Of a stretch of 64,000 nucleotides of DNA, positions 1 through 11,299 are shown one piece after another (within the stretch, counting starts at the first letter, position 1; the number at the start of each line of letters is the position of its first letter). Made by a program: the position numbers and the translations under genes. The notes under the pieces are model-generated. The model did no database searches and had not been told where the DNA came from. It was given only the letters and a program-made list of their open reading frames with translations. This DNA is from Henricia sp. BOLD:AAB3569 (Eukaryota; Echinodermata; Asteroidea; Spinulosida; Echinasteridae), in contig JBBELK010000008.1 in NCBI GenBank assembly GCA_037783545.1, positions 821,001 to 885,000 on the forward strand, written 5' to 3'.

Positions 1-30
1 CAGCTCAATGAATGGAGTGACAGAGACAAG

Positions 31-762
31 TTGCAGTTTTTGGCAGTGCTGTTAACTGGTTCAGCACAGCAGGTACTAAGTACAATGCCCCAAGATGCGA
101 CGGGAGACTACAATAACTTGGTGAAAGCGCTGCAGGGCCGTTTCGACCCACTTGGAAGGAAGGAACTCTATAGGGCTCAACTCAGAAACCGCCGGCAGAA
201 AAGTACAGACAACCTTGTAGAAATGGCTGAGGAGATCCGACGACTGGTGGAAAAAGTGTATGTGGACCTACCGGCTGAGAGCAAAGATCATATGGGGCGG
301 GACCACTTTCTAGATGCGTTGGCGGATGGAGACATGAGAATAAGGGTTATCCAAATGAGAACAACAACACTTGATGGGGCCGTCGCAGCAGCAGTTGAAT
401 TAGAAGCCCTTCAAAATGCAGAAAAAGAATGTCGGATGGTGGACCTGAAGAAAGCCAACGTGAGACAGGTTACCCCAACGGAAACAATTCAGGCCATTCA
501 ACCACGTGCAGAGCAAGCCGATTTGCAGCAACAAATAATAAAAATTTCAGAACAGCTTGGGGAACTTCAACGACAGCTGAACAGAAGAAATTCAGGCGGG
601 GGCCGGAGGTCAGACGGAAGGGGGCCTCAGTGCTATCAGTGCAAGGAGTATGGCCATATCAGACCGAACTGTCCCTTACTGGAAAGGAGTGATAGCACTA
701 CACCAGCTCAGGCGAACGTCCAACAGTCTCAACACATTGAAAAACAGGGAAACTGCCAGTAG
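31..762 (+). CDS. Gag of the Gypsy fossil, C-terminal part
   Basis: Capsid-like sequence followed by a single CCHC zinc knuckle (CYQCKEYGHIRPNC) near residue 200. A basic, glutamine-rich linker precedes the knuckle. This is the usual layout of a Ty3/Gypsy Gag, where the knuckle binds element RNA. The window begins inside the gene, so the true start is not visible and the first methionine shown is internal. Pol follows directly downstream on the same strand. Confidence 0.8.
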   Translation: MQFLAVLLTGSAQQVLSTMPQDATGDYNNLVKALQGRFDPLGRKELYRAQLRNRRQKSTDNLVEMAEEIRRLVEKVYVDLPAESKDHMGRDHFLDALADGDMRIRVIQMRTTTLDGAVAAAVELEALQNAEKECRMVDLKKANVRQVTPTETIQAIQPRAEQADLQQQIIKISEQLGELQRQLNRRNSGGGRRSDGRGPQCYQCKEYGHIRPNCPLLERSDSTTPAQANVQQSQHIEKQGNCQ

Positions 763-866
763 CTGAGCCTGGGGGCCAAGACTCAGCTGTAGACACGGGG
801 CCTATCATCACTCTTCAAAGGGAGGAGGTTAATGCCGTTGGAAGTGGGTTATTTCTAGATGCTACT

Positions 867-3800
867 TTGAATGGAGTAGAGGCAATACTTCTGGTCGACA
901 CGGGGGCCTCGGTGTCAATTATATCTGAGAGAATAATCAATAAATGGTCAAAGAAGGAACAATGTAGCATTTCCAAAACTGACGTGGAAGTGAACGTCGC
1001 AAATAATATGAGTTTGGCGGTCTTGGGAGAAGTAACAGCGAATCTGAAGTTGGGTGGTCACCTAGTCTCTCACAAATTTATCGTCGCTGACATTAGCAAT
1101 GAGGTGCTTCTGGGTTTAGACTTCTTGCAATCTGAGAATTGCTCAATTGACATCACCAGCAATAGTCTGCAGTGGAGAGGAATAGAGTTACCTCTCAGGG
1201 ACACGTCCAATCGACAGCGGAGTTGTCGTGTGACCGTTACTGAAACGGTGGTAGTGCCGGCGCAGACAGAAATGGTGATAGCAGGAAGACTCAGCGAGGA
1301 TGAAAGAGGAGTGCCGTATGGGATGATTGAACCGGCCCTTGGTCTTGTCAAGAGGAATAAACTTATGCTAGCACCATCGCTAGTCAACACCAAGGAGGGG
1401 ACAGTGCCAGTAAGACTGATGAACCCAACCGACACTCAAGTGACTCTCTACAAAGGAACAACGGCAGGAACATTCCAACCAGTTGACGCAGTTGGGCCCA
1501 ACCTTGATACAGGAGAACAAGTGAAATCAGAGCAAATCAACATTGCAAGATCATGTGATGGTAGTATGAATCACAAAGGAGAACATGGACTAGTTCCCCC
1601 GCATTTGAATGATCTTTACCAGAGAAGTGCAGCTCACCTGAATGAAACTGAAGAAGCCAAGTTAAAGAAACTTCTGCTTAAGAACCAAGCACTGTTCTCG
1701 AAAGGAGACGGGGATATTGGTAAAACAAGTAACGTCAAGCACCGTATTGAGACCGGAAGTTCATCTCCTATAAAGCAGCCACCGAGAAGATTACCCCTCC
1801 ATCAGAGGGAAGTGGCCGGGAAGGAGATAAATGACATGCTAAAGAAAGGCGTCATCAAGCCAGCTTCAGGACCTTGGGCGTCACCCATCGTCCTAGTGAG
1901 GAAGAAAGACGGTAGTGTGAGATTCTGCGTGGACTATCGACGGCTGAATGCTGTAACGCGCAAAGATGCATACCCTATTCCGCGCATTGATGACACAATT
2001 GACACCTTAGCAGGCTCCAAGTATTTCAGTACCCTGGATCTTGCTTCCGGGTATTGGCAAGTGCCGATGGCAGAAGAGCATAAAGAGAAGACGGCGTTTG
2101 CAGCTCACTGCGGCCTGTACCAGTTCGAGGTGATGCCTTTTGGGCTGTGTAACGCCCCTTCCACTTTTGAAAGGCTCATGGAAAATGTACTTCGAGGGCT
2201 CCAGTGGCAGATTTGTTTGGTCTATTTAGATGACGTCATAGTGTATAGCCGTACTTTTGAGGAGCACGTGGAACGACTACAAGTTATCCTCGAGCGGATA
2301 GGAGAGGCAGGACTCAAGCTAAAGCCTAAAAAGTGTCACCTATTCCAGCAGCAAGTATGTTACCTTGGACATGTCGTCTCCGACGAGGGGGTACACACAG
2401 ACCCGGAGAAAATCCAACGCGTTAAAGATTGGCCGATACCAACGAGTGTGCACGAAGTCCGTAGTTTCCTTGGACTCGCCTCATATTATCGTCGATTTGT
2501 GCCAGCTTTTGCTGAGTTGGCTGGTCCACTACATAGGCTAACAGAGAAGGGTCGTGAGTTCTGTTGGACTTGTGAATGCCAGGGAGCTTTTGATCAACTT
2601 AGACAGCGCCTTATTTCATCTCCAATTTTAGCTTACCCCTCGGCCACGAGAACTTTCATCCTGGACACTGATGCCAGTGACTTCGGCATAGGGGCTGTGC
2701 TATCACAAAATGTAGATGGCGTGGAGAAAGTAATAGCGTATGCTAGCCGTTCCCTCAGCAAGAGTGAGAGAAATTATTGTGTGACCCGGAAAGAGCTCCT
2801 TGCCCTGGTGCACCATGTAAAGCACTTCCGTCCGTATCTGTACGGACAACAGTTCCGAATTCGAACTGACCACGGGTCGTTGAAATGGCTTTTTGGATTC
2901 AAGAACCCCGAGGGACAGACGGCCCGATGGCTGCAAGTTTTAGCCGAGTATGACTTCGTAATAGAGCACAGACCCGGACGCAAGCACGGAAATGCCGATG
3001 CCATGTCGAGAATGCCTTGCCTGCAGTGTAAACGTTCCCCAGGAGACTGGAAGGGGCAATCAATGCCAAACACTACAGCCGACAAGCCAGATGAACGACC
3101 AACCACAGAAATTTCCCAGATTAAGTTAACGCCCAAGTGTGTTGCAAAGCAGGAACGTGAGTTGGACCATTGTAATGCATTGAGAAATAGCACTAACCAC
3201 CAGAGTGAACAAGGCAGTAGACAAGAGGACCCAGTTGTTGCAACCGAGCCGAACTGGGTGGGAATTTCGTGTTCTACTCTTCAACAGAAACAGGAAGAAG
3301 ATTCTGTTCTGAGTAAAGTAATAATTTGGATCAAGTCTGGAGATCCAAGACCGCTATGGCCAGAGGTGTCGGCAGAGAATGTCCGATGCAAGTCATTGTG
3401 GGGAGCTTGGGACCAACTCAGCATTCGGAATGGGATCCTGTGTAAAAGGTGGGAGGATGACTCTGGAGGAGAAATCCGTTACCTGGTGGTAATACCCAAC
3501 AAGATGCAAAAGGAAGTTCTCAAGCAACTACACGACTCACCTACTGGGGGACATTTGGGAGTAAGAAAACTGCATGAAAAGGCGAAGGCCCGCTTCTACT
3601 GGTGGAGGATGCTTGACAGTGTCAAGGACTGGTGCCGGAGGTGTTTGGAGTGCTCCAAGCAAAATATGCCACAGAAAAGAACGAGGGCGCCATTAAAGCA
3701 GCAAATCTCTGGTGTGCCACTCGAGAGGATTGCTATCGATATTACAGGCCCTTTTCCAGTGACCAATGATGGTAATCGCTACATTGTGGTGGTGTCGGAC

Positions 3801-4721
3801 TACTTTAGTAAGTGGACAGAGGCCTATCCAGTACCAAACATAGAGTCCGAAACCATAGCTCGAGTACTGATGGATGAATTTATCAGTAGATTTGGCGTGC
3901 CTCGTCAAATACACAGCGACCAGGGTCGACAGTTTGAAAGCAAGTTGTTCACGGAACTATGTGAACTTCTAGGTATCGATAAAACCCGGACAACACCTTA
4001 TCACCCCCAGAGTGACGGGCAAGTTGAACGATTTAACAGAACTTTGATTGCTATGTTGGCTTCTTATGTGTCGACCAATCAGAGAGACTGGGACAGATAT
4101 TTACAACCTGTTTTAATGGCTTACCGCGCTTCGCCTCAGGAAAGCACAGGTATCACTCCGAATAAGTTGATGTTTGGGAGAGAAGTTGACCTTCCGATAG
4201 ACGTTATGTGTGGTCTACCCCGTGAAGGATACACTGATACTTCTAGCTATGTAAGCGATTTAAGAGAGAGACTAGAATCCGCCCATGAGTTAGCCCGCAT
4301 TCAACTTAAGAAGGCTGCCTGTTACCAAAGCCGGCAGTACAACCTGAAAGCCGAAACAGCGATATTTGGTATTGGCAGTGCAGTTATGGTGAGAGTTGGG
4401 ACCAAGAAAGTGGGGTTGTCTCCGAAACTTCAGCCAAAATGGGATGGCCCGTATATTGTCACCCATGCGTTGAGTGATGTTGTTGTCAGGATACAACGAG
4501 GGCCAAGACACAAGCCAAAAGTATTGCACGTGAATCGGATGAAACCGTATCATGGCGAAGTAGACATGACGTGGCTCTCGCTTGGACTGGGGGACGCCAG
4601 TGCCAGTCAGCAAGCGGACAGATCCGCAGAGCACCAAGAAGCCAGGGAGGAGCCCATGCCAATGAGTCAGCCGAATGCTGAGGAACTCCAAGACTCTTGC
4701 TTTGTGGCGACTATTGCGTAA
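867..4721 (+). CDS. Pol polyprotein of the Gypsy fossil
   Basis: About 1,280 residues with the standard Ty3/Gypsy domain order. A retropepsin with LVDTGAS lies at residues 10-16. Reverse transcriptase carries YLDD in the context VYLDDVIVYS. An RNase H region begins near ILDTDASDFGIGAV. The integrase has an HHCC finger (H...H...C..C around residues 890-935) and a DDE core containing HSDQGRQFE. The C-terminus has a GPY/F-like segment (KLQPKWDGPYIV). Family and order are certain. The distal end of the ORF is where the LINE described separately meets the element. Confidence 0.9.
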   Translation: MNGVEAILLVDTGASVSIISERIINKWSKKEQCSISKTDVEVNVANNMSLAVLGEVTANLKLGGHLVSHKFIVADISNEVLLGLDFLQSENCSIDITSNSLQWRGIELPLRDTSNRQRSCRVTVTETVVVPAQTEMVIAGRLSEDERGVPYGMIEPALGLVKRNKLMLAPSLVNTKEGTVPVRLMNPTDTQVTLYKGTTAGTFQPVDAVGPNLDTGEQVKSEQINIARSCDGSMNHKGEHGLVPPHLNDLYQRSAAHLNETEEAKLKKLLLKNQALFSKGDGDIGKTSNVKHRIETGSSSPIKQPPRRLPLHQREVAGKEINDMLKKGVIKPASGPWASPIVLVRKKDGSVRFCVDYRRLNAVTRKDAYPIPRIDDTIDTLAGSKYFSTLDLASGYWQVPMAEEHKEKTAFAAHCGLYQFEVMPFGLCNAPSTFERLMENVLRGLQWQICLVYLDDVIVYSRTFEEHVERLQVILERIGEAGLKLKPKKCHLFQQQVCYLGHVVSDEGVHTDPEKIQRVKDWPIPTSVHEVRSFLGLASYYRRFVPAFAELAGPLHRLTEKGREFCWTCECQGAFDQLRQRLISSPILAYPSATRTFILDTDASDFGIGAVLSQNVDGVEKVIAYASRSLSKSERNYCVTRKELLALVHHVKHFRPYLYGQQFRIRTDHGSLKWLFGFKNPEGQTARWLQVLAEYDFVIEHRPGRKHGNADAMSRMPCLQCKRSPGDWKGQSMPNTTADKPDERPTTEISQIKLTPKCVAKQERELDHCNALRNSTNHQSEQGSRQEDPVVATEPNWVGISCSTLQQKQEEDSVLSKVIIWIKSGDPRPLWPEVSAENVRCKSLWGAWDQLSIRNGILCKRWEDDSGGEIRYLVVIPNKMQKEVLKQLHDSPTGGHLGVRKLHEKAKARFYWWRMLDSVKDWCRRCLECSKQNMPQKRTRAPLKQQISGVPLERIAIDITGPFPVTNDGNRYIVVVSDYFSKWTEAYPVPNIESETIARVLMDEFISRFGVPRQIHSDQGRQFESKLFTELCELLGIDKTRTTPYHPQSDGQVERFNRTLIAMLASYVSTNQRDWDRYLQPVLMAYRASPQESTGITPNKLMFGREVDLPIDVMCGLPREGYTDTSSYVSDLRERLESAHELARIQLKKAACYQSRQYNLKAETAIFGIGSAVMVRVGTKKVGLSPKLQPKWDGPYIVTHALSDVVVRIQRGPRHKPKVLHVNRMKPYHGEVDMTWLSLGLGDASASQQADRSAEHQEAREEPMPMSQPNAEELQDSCFVATIA

Positions 4722-6602
4722 TAGAACTGCTAAACTTATAAGACGTGCTAAGCAGGTTTTTTATGACTCCAGTGTTAGCAGATTGAAAAGGCTTAATCCT
4801 AGACAGTGGCATCAACAGATCAAGAAATTAACTGGCCATGACAGGAAAAGAAACTTTGCAATTCCAGGACTTTGTGCGGATGAGGTTGCTGAGGAACTAA
4901 ATAAACGTTTCATCTCTGTAGCCCAGGATATTCCACAATTGGACTTCGGTCAATTGCCAACTTACTTGCCTTCCGAGGCGCCACCACCGGTAGTGTCTCC
5001 TCAAGACGTGTACAAGAAACTTAACAAATTGAACACTAGTAAGAGCGGTGGACCAGATTGTATTCCGCCACGTATTATAAAGGAATTTGCATTTGAGTTG
5101 TGTTTCCCTTTAACCGAAATTTTTAATTGTTCCCTCCTGGAAGGTATTTTACCAAATATTTGGAAATCAGCGTTTGTTATTCCGGTCCCCAAGTCTCACC
5201 CACCCACTCTTGAAGAAGTTCGTCCAATATCACTGACTTGTTTATTTTCCAAGGTATTTGAGGATTTTGTTGTTGGTTGGATCTTGGAAGATATTAGTAA
5301 ATGTATAGACACTCATCAGTTTGGCTCTCGCAAAGGTCTGTCCACTACCCATTATTTAGTTAGATTACTTGATGACATGTACAAAGGAACAGATAAACCC
5401 AAGTATTCTTCAGCCTTAGTGACTACTGACTTTTCTAAAGCCTTCGATCGTGTTAGTCACCAGATTGTTATTAATAAGTTTATTGAACTTGGTGTTCGGC
5501 GGTCCATCATTCCATGGATTTGTAGTTTTTTATCCGATAGAAGCCAGGCTGTTCGTTTTAACGGGGTTGTCTCCTCGTGGGAATCGATAAATGCTGGGGT
5601 CCCCCAAGGAACTAAAATTGGCCCGGTTGCTTTTTTAACTATGATTAATGATTTTGTGTCTTGTCATTGTGAAGTTTGCCACTATAAGTACGTTGATGAT
5701 ATGTCTCTATGCCAAATGTATAGTAACCTAGATCAAACTACTTGTCTGCAGCAGGAACTTGACCACTTGAATGAGTGGTCAGCCCAAAATATGATGAAAC
5801 TTAATCCAAGTAAATGTAAGGTCATGATTTCTTGTTTTCAGAGACTGCCGCCAGTAGTACCAGTGTTTAATATTGGAGATTCAGTTCTTGAACAAGTTAG
5901 TTGTGTCAAATTGTTGGGTATTTACTTGCAAGAAAACCTGAAATGGGACACCCATGTTAACTCCATGTGTAAGGCATTCAATAGGAAATTGTATTTTCTT
6001 CGACAGTTAAAATCGTGCAAAATCCCAGTTACTGATTTGTTATTAATTTATTTACAGTATATTCGGCCTACTCTTGAATATGCCTCGCCTGTTTGGTTTG
6101 GAGGTTTGACTAAAACACAGAGAGAGTATTTGGAGAAAATGCAACGGAAAGCTTTTCGTATTATTTTTACTACCGAGTATTGTAAAACTCGATTGTATAG
6201 TGATATTTGTAAATCTCATAACATCCCAGTTCTGTTAGATAGACTTAAGTCTCTATCCTTAAATTTTGGAAATTCAATACTTCATTCTAAGGTGCATAGA
6301 GAGTGGCTTCCGCCACTGAGGAACAATAACCTAAGAAATAGTGATAAACTAACATCCATCAGATGCAGGACCAACCGTTATAAGTACAGTGCAATTCCTT
6401 TTTTAACGTCTATTTTGAATGAATAATGGAGTTTAATCATGTTCATCCTTCTTGTGTGGTATTTTATGGATATTGATTGTATTGTAAGTTGTTTGTTATT
6501 TTGTGGTTTTTTACTGTAGTTTTATGAATTGTAAAGAGGCACGCAATTCAGCTTTGGCTGCAAGGTGTTTTTGAAGAAATAAACCATTAATAATAATAAT
6601 AA
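4700..6602 (+). mobile_element. 5'-truncated LINE (CR1/L2/Rex1-like) inserted in the Gypsy element
   Basis: The ORF to 6426 encodes a non-LTR reverse transcriptase: a fingers region with GGPDCIPPRII, then TTDFSKAFDRVSH, AGVPQGTKIGPVAF and the active site KYVDD, followed by a thumb-like region. The catalytic box reads YVDD rather than the more common YADD. The upstream endonuclease domain is missing, as in ordinary 5'-truncated LINE insertions. A 3' UTR of about 170 bp ends in an AATAAT repeat (6588-6602), the short simple-repeat tail usual for the CR1/L2 group. The first residues of the ORF (from 4675) belong to the Gypsy side of the junction. I see no clear target-site duplication. Assignment to a clade below CR1/L2/Rex1 is uncertain. 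Confidence 0.85.
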
Positions 6603-6805
6603 AACCCGAGCCCCTCATCACTCAACACGATATCGAACCCCTCCTTACTAGTGACACAACAACTATAGCTAGTCAGGACGACACACGATGCAGACGAAAA
6701 CGAAAACCCCCAAACCGTTACGGAGAATGGTGTGCTAACATTCAATCAATTAACTCATAATTGTTTTCTCTGGTTCTTTTTGTGTGTGTTACAGAAGTGT
6801 GAAGT

Positions 6806-7447
6806 ATGGACCAACGTGGCCGAAACCAGGTGCGGGAGCGAAGCCGTTCTCCCAGGAGACAGAAATGTGGAGAATGCCAAAGGAGCTTTTCATCCATTGC
6901 GACTCTACGCAGACACGTTGAGGAGCAGCATCTGAACAAGCGTGAGAAGTATGATTGTCCTTACTGCCCCATCAAATTCAGTAGGAAGCATGATCTAGAC
7001 AGACACTGGCAGCATGCCCACAAGGACCAGTCTTCGTCAACCAACAGGACAGATGAAGTGCCGAGAACACCCGGTAGAGACCATGACGTTCTGAGCCTCC
7101 ACCCGAACAGCCCCATGCAACAGCTGCCATTCTCTGGTCCGAGACCCACATTGCAGCCACTGACCGTGCCCCTTTCCCCTGTGAGACTACCGCTGCAACT
7201 ACTGTCCCTGCCTCACAACCCTGTGGAGCCTCATACAGCATCAGTAGCCCCTACCAGTCCTCCAATGGTCAGACGAGTCCTAGTGCAGCCGGAGGAGCGG
7301 ATGACTGATGATCGCCAGCCTTCCCATCGAGACGTAGCTGTTCAGACTTCACTAGCACGGGTTGTAAAGGAACGCACTATCAAGGAACTCCTCGATGGAA
7401 GCACCGTCGTCTCGCGTATAGTTACGGAAAAGTTTGGATACGAATAG
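6806..7447 (+). CDS. C2H2 zinc-finger ORF of the Gypsy fossil (env position)
   Basis: 213 residues. Two C2H2 fingers lie near residues 21-43 (CGECQRSFSSIATLRRHVEEQH) and 50-71 (CPYCPIKFSRKHDLDRHWQHAH). A proline-rich middle and a conserved-looking C-terminus follow. The ORF lies between the end of Gypsy coding text and the polypurine tract, so it belongs to the element and not to a host gene. A pyrimidine-rich stretch ending in TTACAG just upstream (about 6775-6794) looks like a splice acceptor, which fits expression from a spliced RNA as is known for third ORFs in this group. Its function is unknown; nucleic-acid binding is an inference from the fingers. Confidence 0.65.
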   Translation: MDQRGRNQVRERSRSPRRQKCGECQRSFSSIATLRRHVEEQHLNKREKYDCPYCPIKFSRKHDLDRHWQHAHKDQSSSTNRTDEVPRTPGRDHDVLSLHPNSPMQQLPFSGPRPTLQPLTVPLSPVRLPLQLLSLPHNPVEPHTASVAPTSPPMVRRVLVQPEERMTDDRQPSHRDVAVQTSLARVVKERTIKELLDGSTVVSRIVTEKFGYE

Positions 7448-7845
7448 TCATAAACTGTTCCTTTTTCTAAGTGTTATCTTTTATAAAGAAAAGTTTTGAA
7501 GTTGTTGTTTGCAATATTAGAAAAAAAGGGGTCAAAATTGCCAAAGATTATTTGCCAGAGAGAAGATTAGGGAAAGAAACCTGAAATCCATTGCATTTTG
7601 TTTTGTGTTAAAGAAAAGTTGTAAATCTTTCTATTTTGTTTGACTAATATTGTTTTCGAGAAACCAAAGAGCCTCGCTTTCAAGTGTATAAAATTAGTCC
7701 ATGTGTTTTGTCTAAAGTTAAGAGCTTTTGCCAAAGTTTTGGAGAGAAAAAAACAACCAGTTTATTTAATTTTGGTAGTAAAATTTGAGTAAAAGGTAGT
7801 TTTTATGATGTGAGGACACATCACCTTCTTAAAGGTGGGGGTAAT

Positions 7846-8370
7846 GTGGCGAAACAGTCGCATGGGGGCGCAATCGCTGACCTAGTTCCAAAGCCATCGC
7901 CAGCGGTGCCGGACACATGAACGGTGTGTGCACGGCGCGTGATCCCCGCGTGGGGATCACATGGACAGCATGTGCTGACGACAGGCCGTAGCAGTGGGCA
8001 TTTTTAGGCTGCGTGTTTAGTGTGATTTGGCGGGCTTGGAGAAAGGAACAGATCCAGAGAACAGGTCGGTAATTGCGAACCCAGGGCTTGATTTTAAGAT
8101 TAATGTTAATAAAAAGGAAAGAATTAGACCGAATGATTGAAAGGAGTTAATCGACAAGAGAGAGAAGGAATCAAAATAAACCATTATCTTTATCACAGAG
8201 ACATATTGCTTCATCAAGACAGTTATTTCATTTATTGTGTCCGTTATTGTTATTTATTAGTTGCAGCGAAGACTTTAGGCCGCTCGAGTCAACGTTACAA
8301 TATCTTTGTAGCGAATACTGCAGGTGCTTCATGGGCTGCAGGTGCTGAGCCAAAGACAGGTATATTTCAA
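7846..8370 (+). repeat. Probable 3' LTR of the Gypsy fossil
   Basis: A purine-rich tract (AAAGGTGGGGGTAA) is followed by TGTGGCGAAACAG, the expected polypurine-tract to LTR junction. An AATAAA signal lies near 8175. The right edge is uncertain because the partner LTR is not in the window. Confidence 0.5.
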
Positions 8371-8959
8371 TAACATTTGCATTGTTTTTGTCGCTCATAA
8401 TACGTAATACATTTACAGGCCATAACATTAACTGAGATCAGGGCCCAGTGCATCCTGGCCTATTGAGTTATTGTTGAAATCATGCTGATAACAGTTGTAT
8501 TTTGGTCTGTCTGATGCAAATTACTGTGCACAATCAACAGCCATTAGGCCTAACAGAATTGGTGATTTTTTAGTGAAAACGATGTAAACTGGTTAAAAGT
8601 AACCACTTATTGTGTGTAAAAAATCTTTGAACTCATCACTTATTGTCCCATAATGTTTTGTACTGTAGATGCAAACTTATTTTTTAGTGTACACATGCTC
8701 TTTGCTTTTTTACAAAACTCAGAACTGAGAAAGACAATTATTTGTTTGTAGATTTGGATGCATGAAAAGATTCCTGATTCCTGATTTAAAGGGAAACAAT
8801 CTGTACAGAAATTACTAATAAAAAATTGTGTCAACCAACATTGGGCTGTGGATCATTCCATTCCATACCAATTGCCTAAAAAGTCCAAGGGTGACCATCT
8901 CAGTGGAAAACTTGTATCTCTTTTTGAGGAGTTCTGTACTTACACATCATTTTGTAGTT
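8371..8959. other. No gene seen
   Basis: AT-rich sequence after the Gypsy LTR. I see no coding exon. A motif resembling the terminal repeat of the next element (ATCATTCCATTCCATACC, near 8853) may be a degenerate relic of the same family. Confidence 0.4.
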
Positions 8960-10314
8960 GGGTCATTCCATGTCAAATCCACCAGTGGTCCCCAGGTGAC
9001 CCTCTCAGATTTTGATGAAATTTTATAAGAATGATTGTGTGTGGCTGTATGAACACACACAAAAAAGTAAGATCATTCTCCATGTCGTTTTCGAGATATG
9101 GCCAGTTGAAATTTGGTCGAGAGGCCCATTTTGTTCTCGCGCGAGTCGCGAAAAGTGATTTTTGTGATATTTTCCGACTTTGAAAGCTCATAGTTCAGTC
9201 TTTGTACCAGGTAGAGATTCTTGAATCTGCACTCAATTTAACTGTATCTCCTTTGTTTTTCTAGTTTTTGTGATTTTTGGGGTCACCCTGTGCCCACATG
9301 AGAGGTCAAAAAAATCCTATATTCCCTAGGTATTATCTATGGGTGCATGTCTATACCCATAAGCAATTATAAGCTCACCAATGCATTAATTAAGAAATGG
9401 CATGGGCCCAAAGTTGGCTCCAGCCAGAAAAAGGTCAAAAATACCCCTCCCGTCTTGACCCCGGTTGACCCCGCGATCAATTGAAACATTTTTTTAAATT
9501 TACACTAGTTTAACATATATATTATATCTAATTATACACCAAATTTCAGCTTTGGCACTCAACTCCTTCATGATGTGGTGGCAATTTGAATATTAGACGT
9601 TTTTCGCTCATTTAAAAACAATCCGTACAGTAATTTAATATCATACGTACAGTGTATTTCAAGTTTGAAGCTTGTGTCATTAATTTTTGCAGCTAGAAAA
9701 AAGTATCCTACACTAAAATTCATCAGAAAAAGTTTGTTTCTGTTTTTATTATTGTTTTTAGAAATAACATATAAATACCATGTACAGCACATGTACAGAC
9801 ACAGTTACATGTTATTTACATGGTATTTTCATGTTAATTACATGTTAGCCAATGTTAAAATTATTGTAACTAAAAAACTGTAAGAGTGCCCATCCTAAAT
9901 CTTTCTGGAAATGTTCCTTACATCTTAAGCTATAAACAAATAAATAAAAAATTACGCATTTTGACAAATACGCATTTTTGCAAATCAAGGAAAAAGGTTA
10001 TAAATTCACATAAAACTTTTTTGTGGTTCGAGATACAATTTTGATGTTATTTTTATAAAAATAAAGGCCATTTCAAGGGCTTTAAGCTGATGTAAAGTTT
10101 ATCTCTGTAGGTACATTACTTTTAGAGATCTTTAACTGTCCAAACACAGCAGGTCATGCTAATTAGGCAAAGGTTCGTTGACCTGTATCTCAAAAATTAA
10201 TTGACCGAATGACATAAAATTTAAGTTCTCAAGGAGTCCAATCAGCACACCAAATTTCATTTCACTCCGTGATGGTCCGGTCCAGAAGCTCGTTGAATTG
10301 ACACGGAATGACCC
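8960..10314. mobile_element. Non-autonomous DNA transposon with GGGTCATTCC ends
   Basis: Begins with GGGTCATTCCATGTCAA and ends with the inverse complement (TTGACACGGAATGACCC). The right part (about 9860-10314) matches both halves of the element at 43636-44533. No transposase ORF is present. The middle holds an arm of a second inverted repeat (9476-10685), so elements are nested or overlapping here. Confidence 0.65.
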
Positions 10315-10685
10315 ACTGGTAATTTTCCATGCACAAGGTCAACTCATTTGCATAAACCTTCTAGAACAATATCATGCACATGTGTGTCACATGTAGACAC
10401 TACATTCTAGAACAATACTACACTGTAGGCCTTACCATTATAATACTATTAATTTTACCTAAAACAATTTGTTACATGTATCATTATATTATGGTCATGC
10501 ATCATACATGATAAATACATGTTTATAAGTTTGAGAAAGGAAATGTGCGAAAAACGTCTATTTCTCAAATTGCCACCACACCATAAAGGAGTTGAGTGCC
10601 AAAGCTGAAATTTGGTACATAAGTAGATATAATATATATATGTTTAACTGATGTAAATTTCAAAAAAAATATTAATTGATTACAT
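9476..10685. repeat. Long inverted repeat with arms of about 130 bp
   Basis: The stretch 9476-9610 (with CTTTGGCACTCAACTCCTT and CGTTTTTCGC) recurs in inverse orientation at about 10540-10685. The arms are about 930 bp apart and bracket the right end of the GGGTCATTCC element. This suggests a terminal-inverted-repeat element that was later invaded or rearranged. Confidence 0.6.
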
Positions 10686-11299
10686 TAAAGGAGGCCAAGT
10701 AAAAAGTGGGGAATTATGAAAATGACTTTTTGTATGGCTTTTAAAACTCACCTTCTTTGACAAAACTAATGAAACTCACTCAATAAAATGTGTGAGGCGT
10801 TGTTTACATGATCTGACATTCTGGTTAAAAGCCGTTGGAAAATTACAAAGTTATGCAAGATCAAACGTAGGTCATTTTGTTGACACGTACATGTAGGCCA
10901 AGTATAATACGTCCAGTTGCCCAAGGGATTCGACGACATGACACTGTACTGTATACATGGTTGACGTGCCCATGTATGCGTATACATACTGCGCTTGTTC
11001 TCCCAAACAATCGTGGACGTTTTAGGGAGGTCTAACAAAGAGAACAATATCGTCCGCGATTGGCAAGCGAACGTCCGCGATTCGCTCCTGTACAAAACCA
11101 ACGAGAGTAAGGAAAACTAGACCTGTGTTCGTTCTTGACAACGAACACATGGCTGTTCCCCTCCTTTTTATAAACATATATGGTGTTCGGGATGACCTTT
11201 GTTAGTGATCGTATATGAAGAAATCACGATCGTAGGTCAAACGGTTGAGTTTTTATCGATTGTTAAATATTGAATATTATTACATGCCCCTTTAATCTG

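Larger units (their letters stand above)
1..8370 (+). mobile_element. Ty3/Gypsy LTR retrotransposon (fossil, 5' end outside window)
   Basis: An LTR retrotransposon of the Ty3/Gypsy group, read left to right. Visible parts in order are a gag region (31-762) with a CCHC zinc knuckle, a pol region (867-4721) with protease, reverse transcriptase, RNase H and integrase, a zinc-finger ORF (6806-7447) in the position where some relatives carry env, a polypurine tract near 7833, and a 3' LTR starting near 7846. The 5' LTR and the start of gag lie outside the window. A LINE is inserted at about 4700-6602, and Gypsy-like coding text resumes after it. Apart from that insertion the coding regions are long and open, so the copy looks fairly young. 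Age cannot be measured without the 5' LTR. Confidence 0.9.

Noticed and set aside
10766-11101. Minus-strand ORF of 111 aa
   Set aside because: Overlaps a dispersed repeat, with no domain or splice support.
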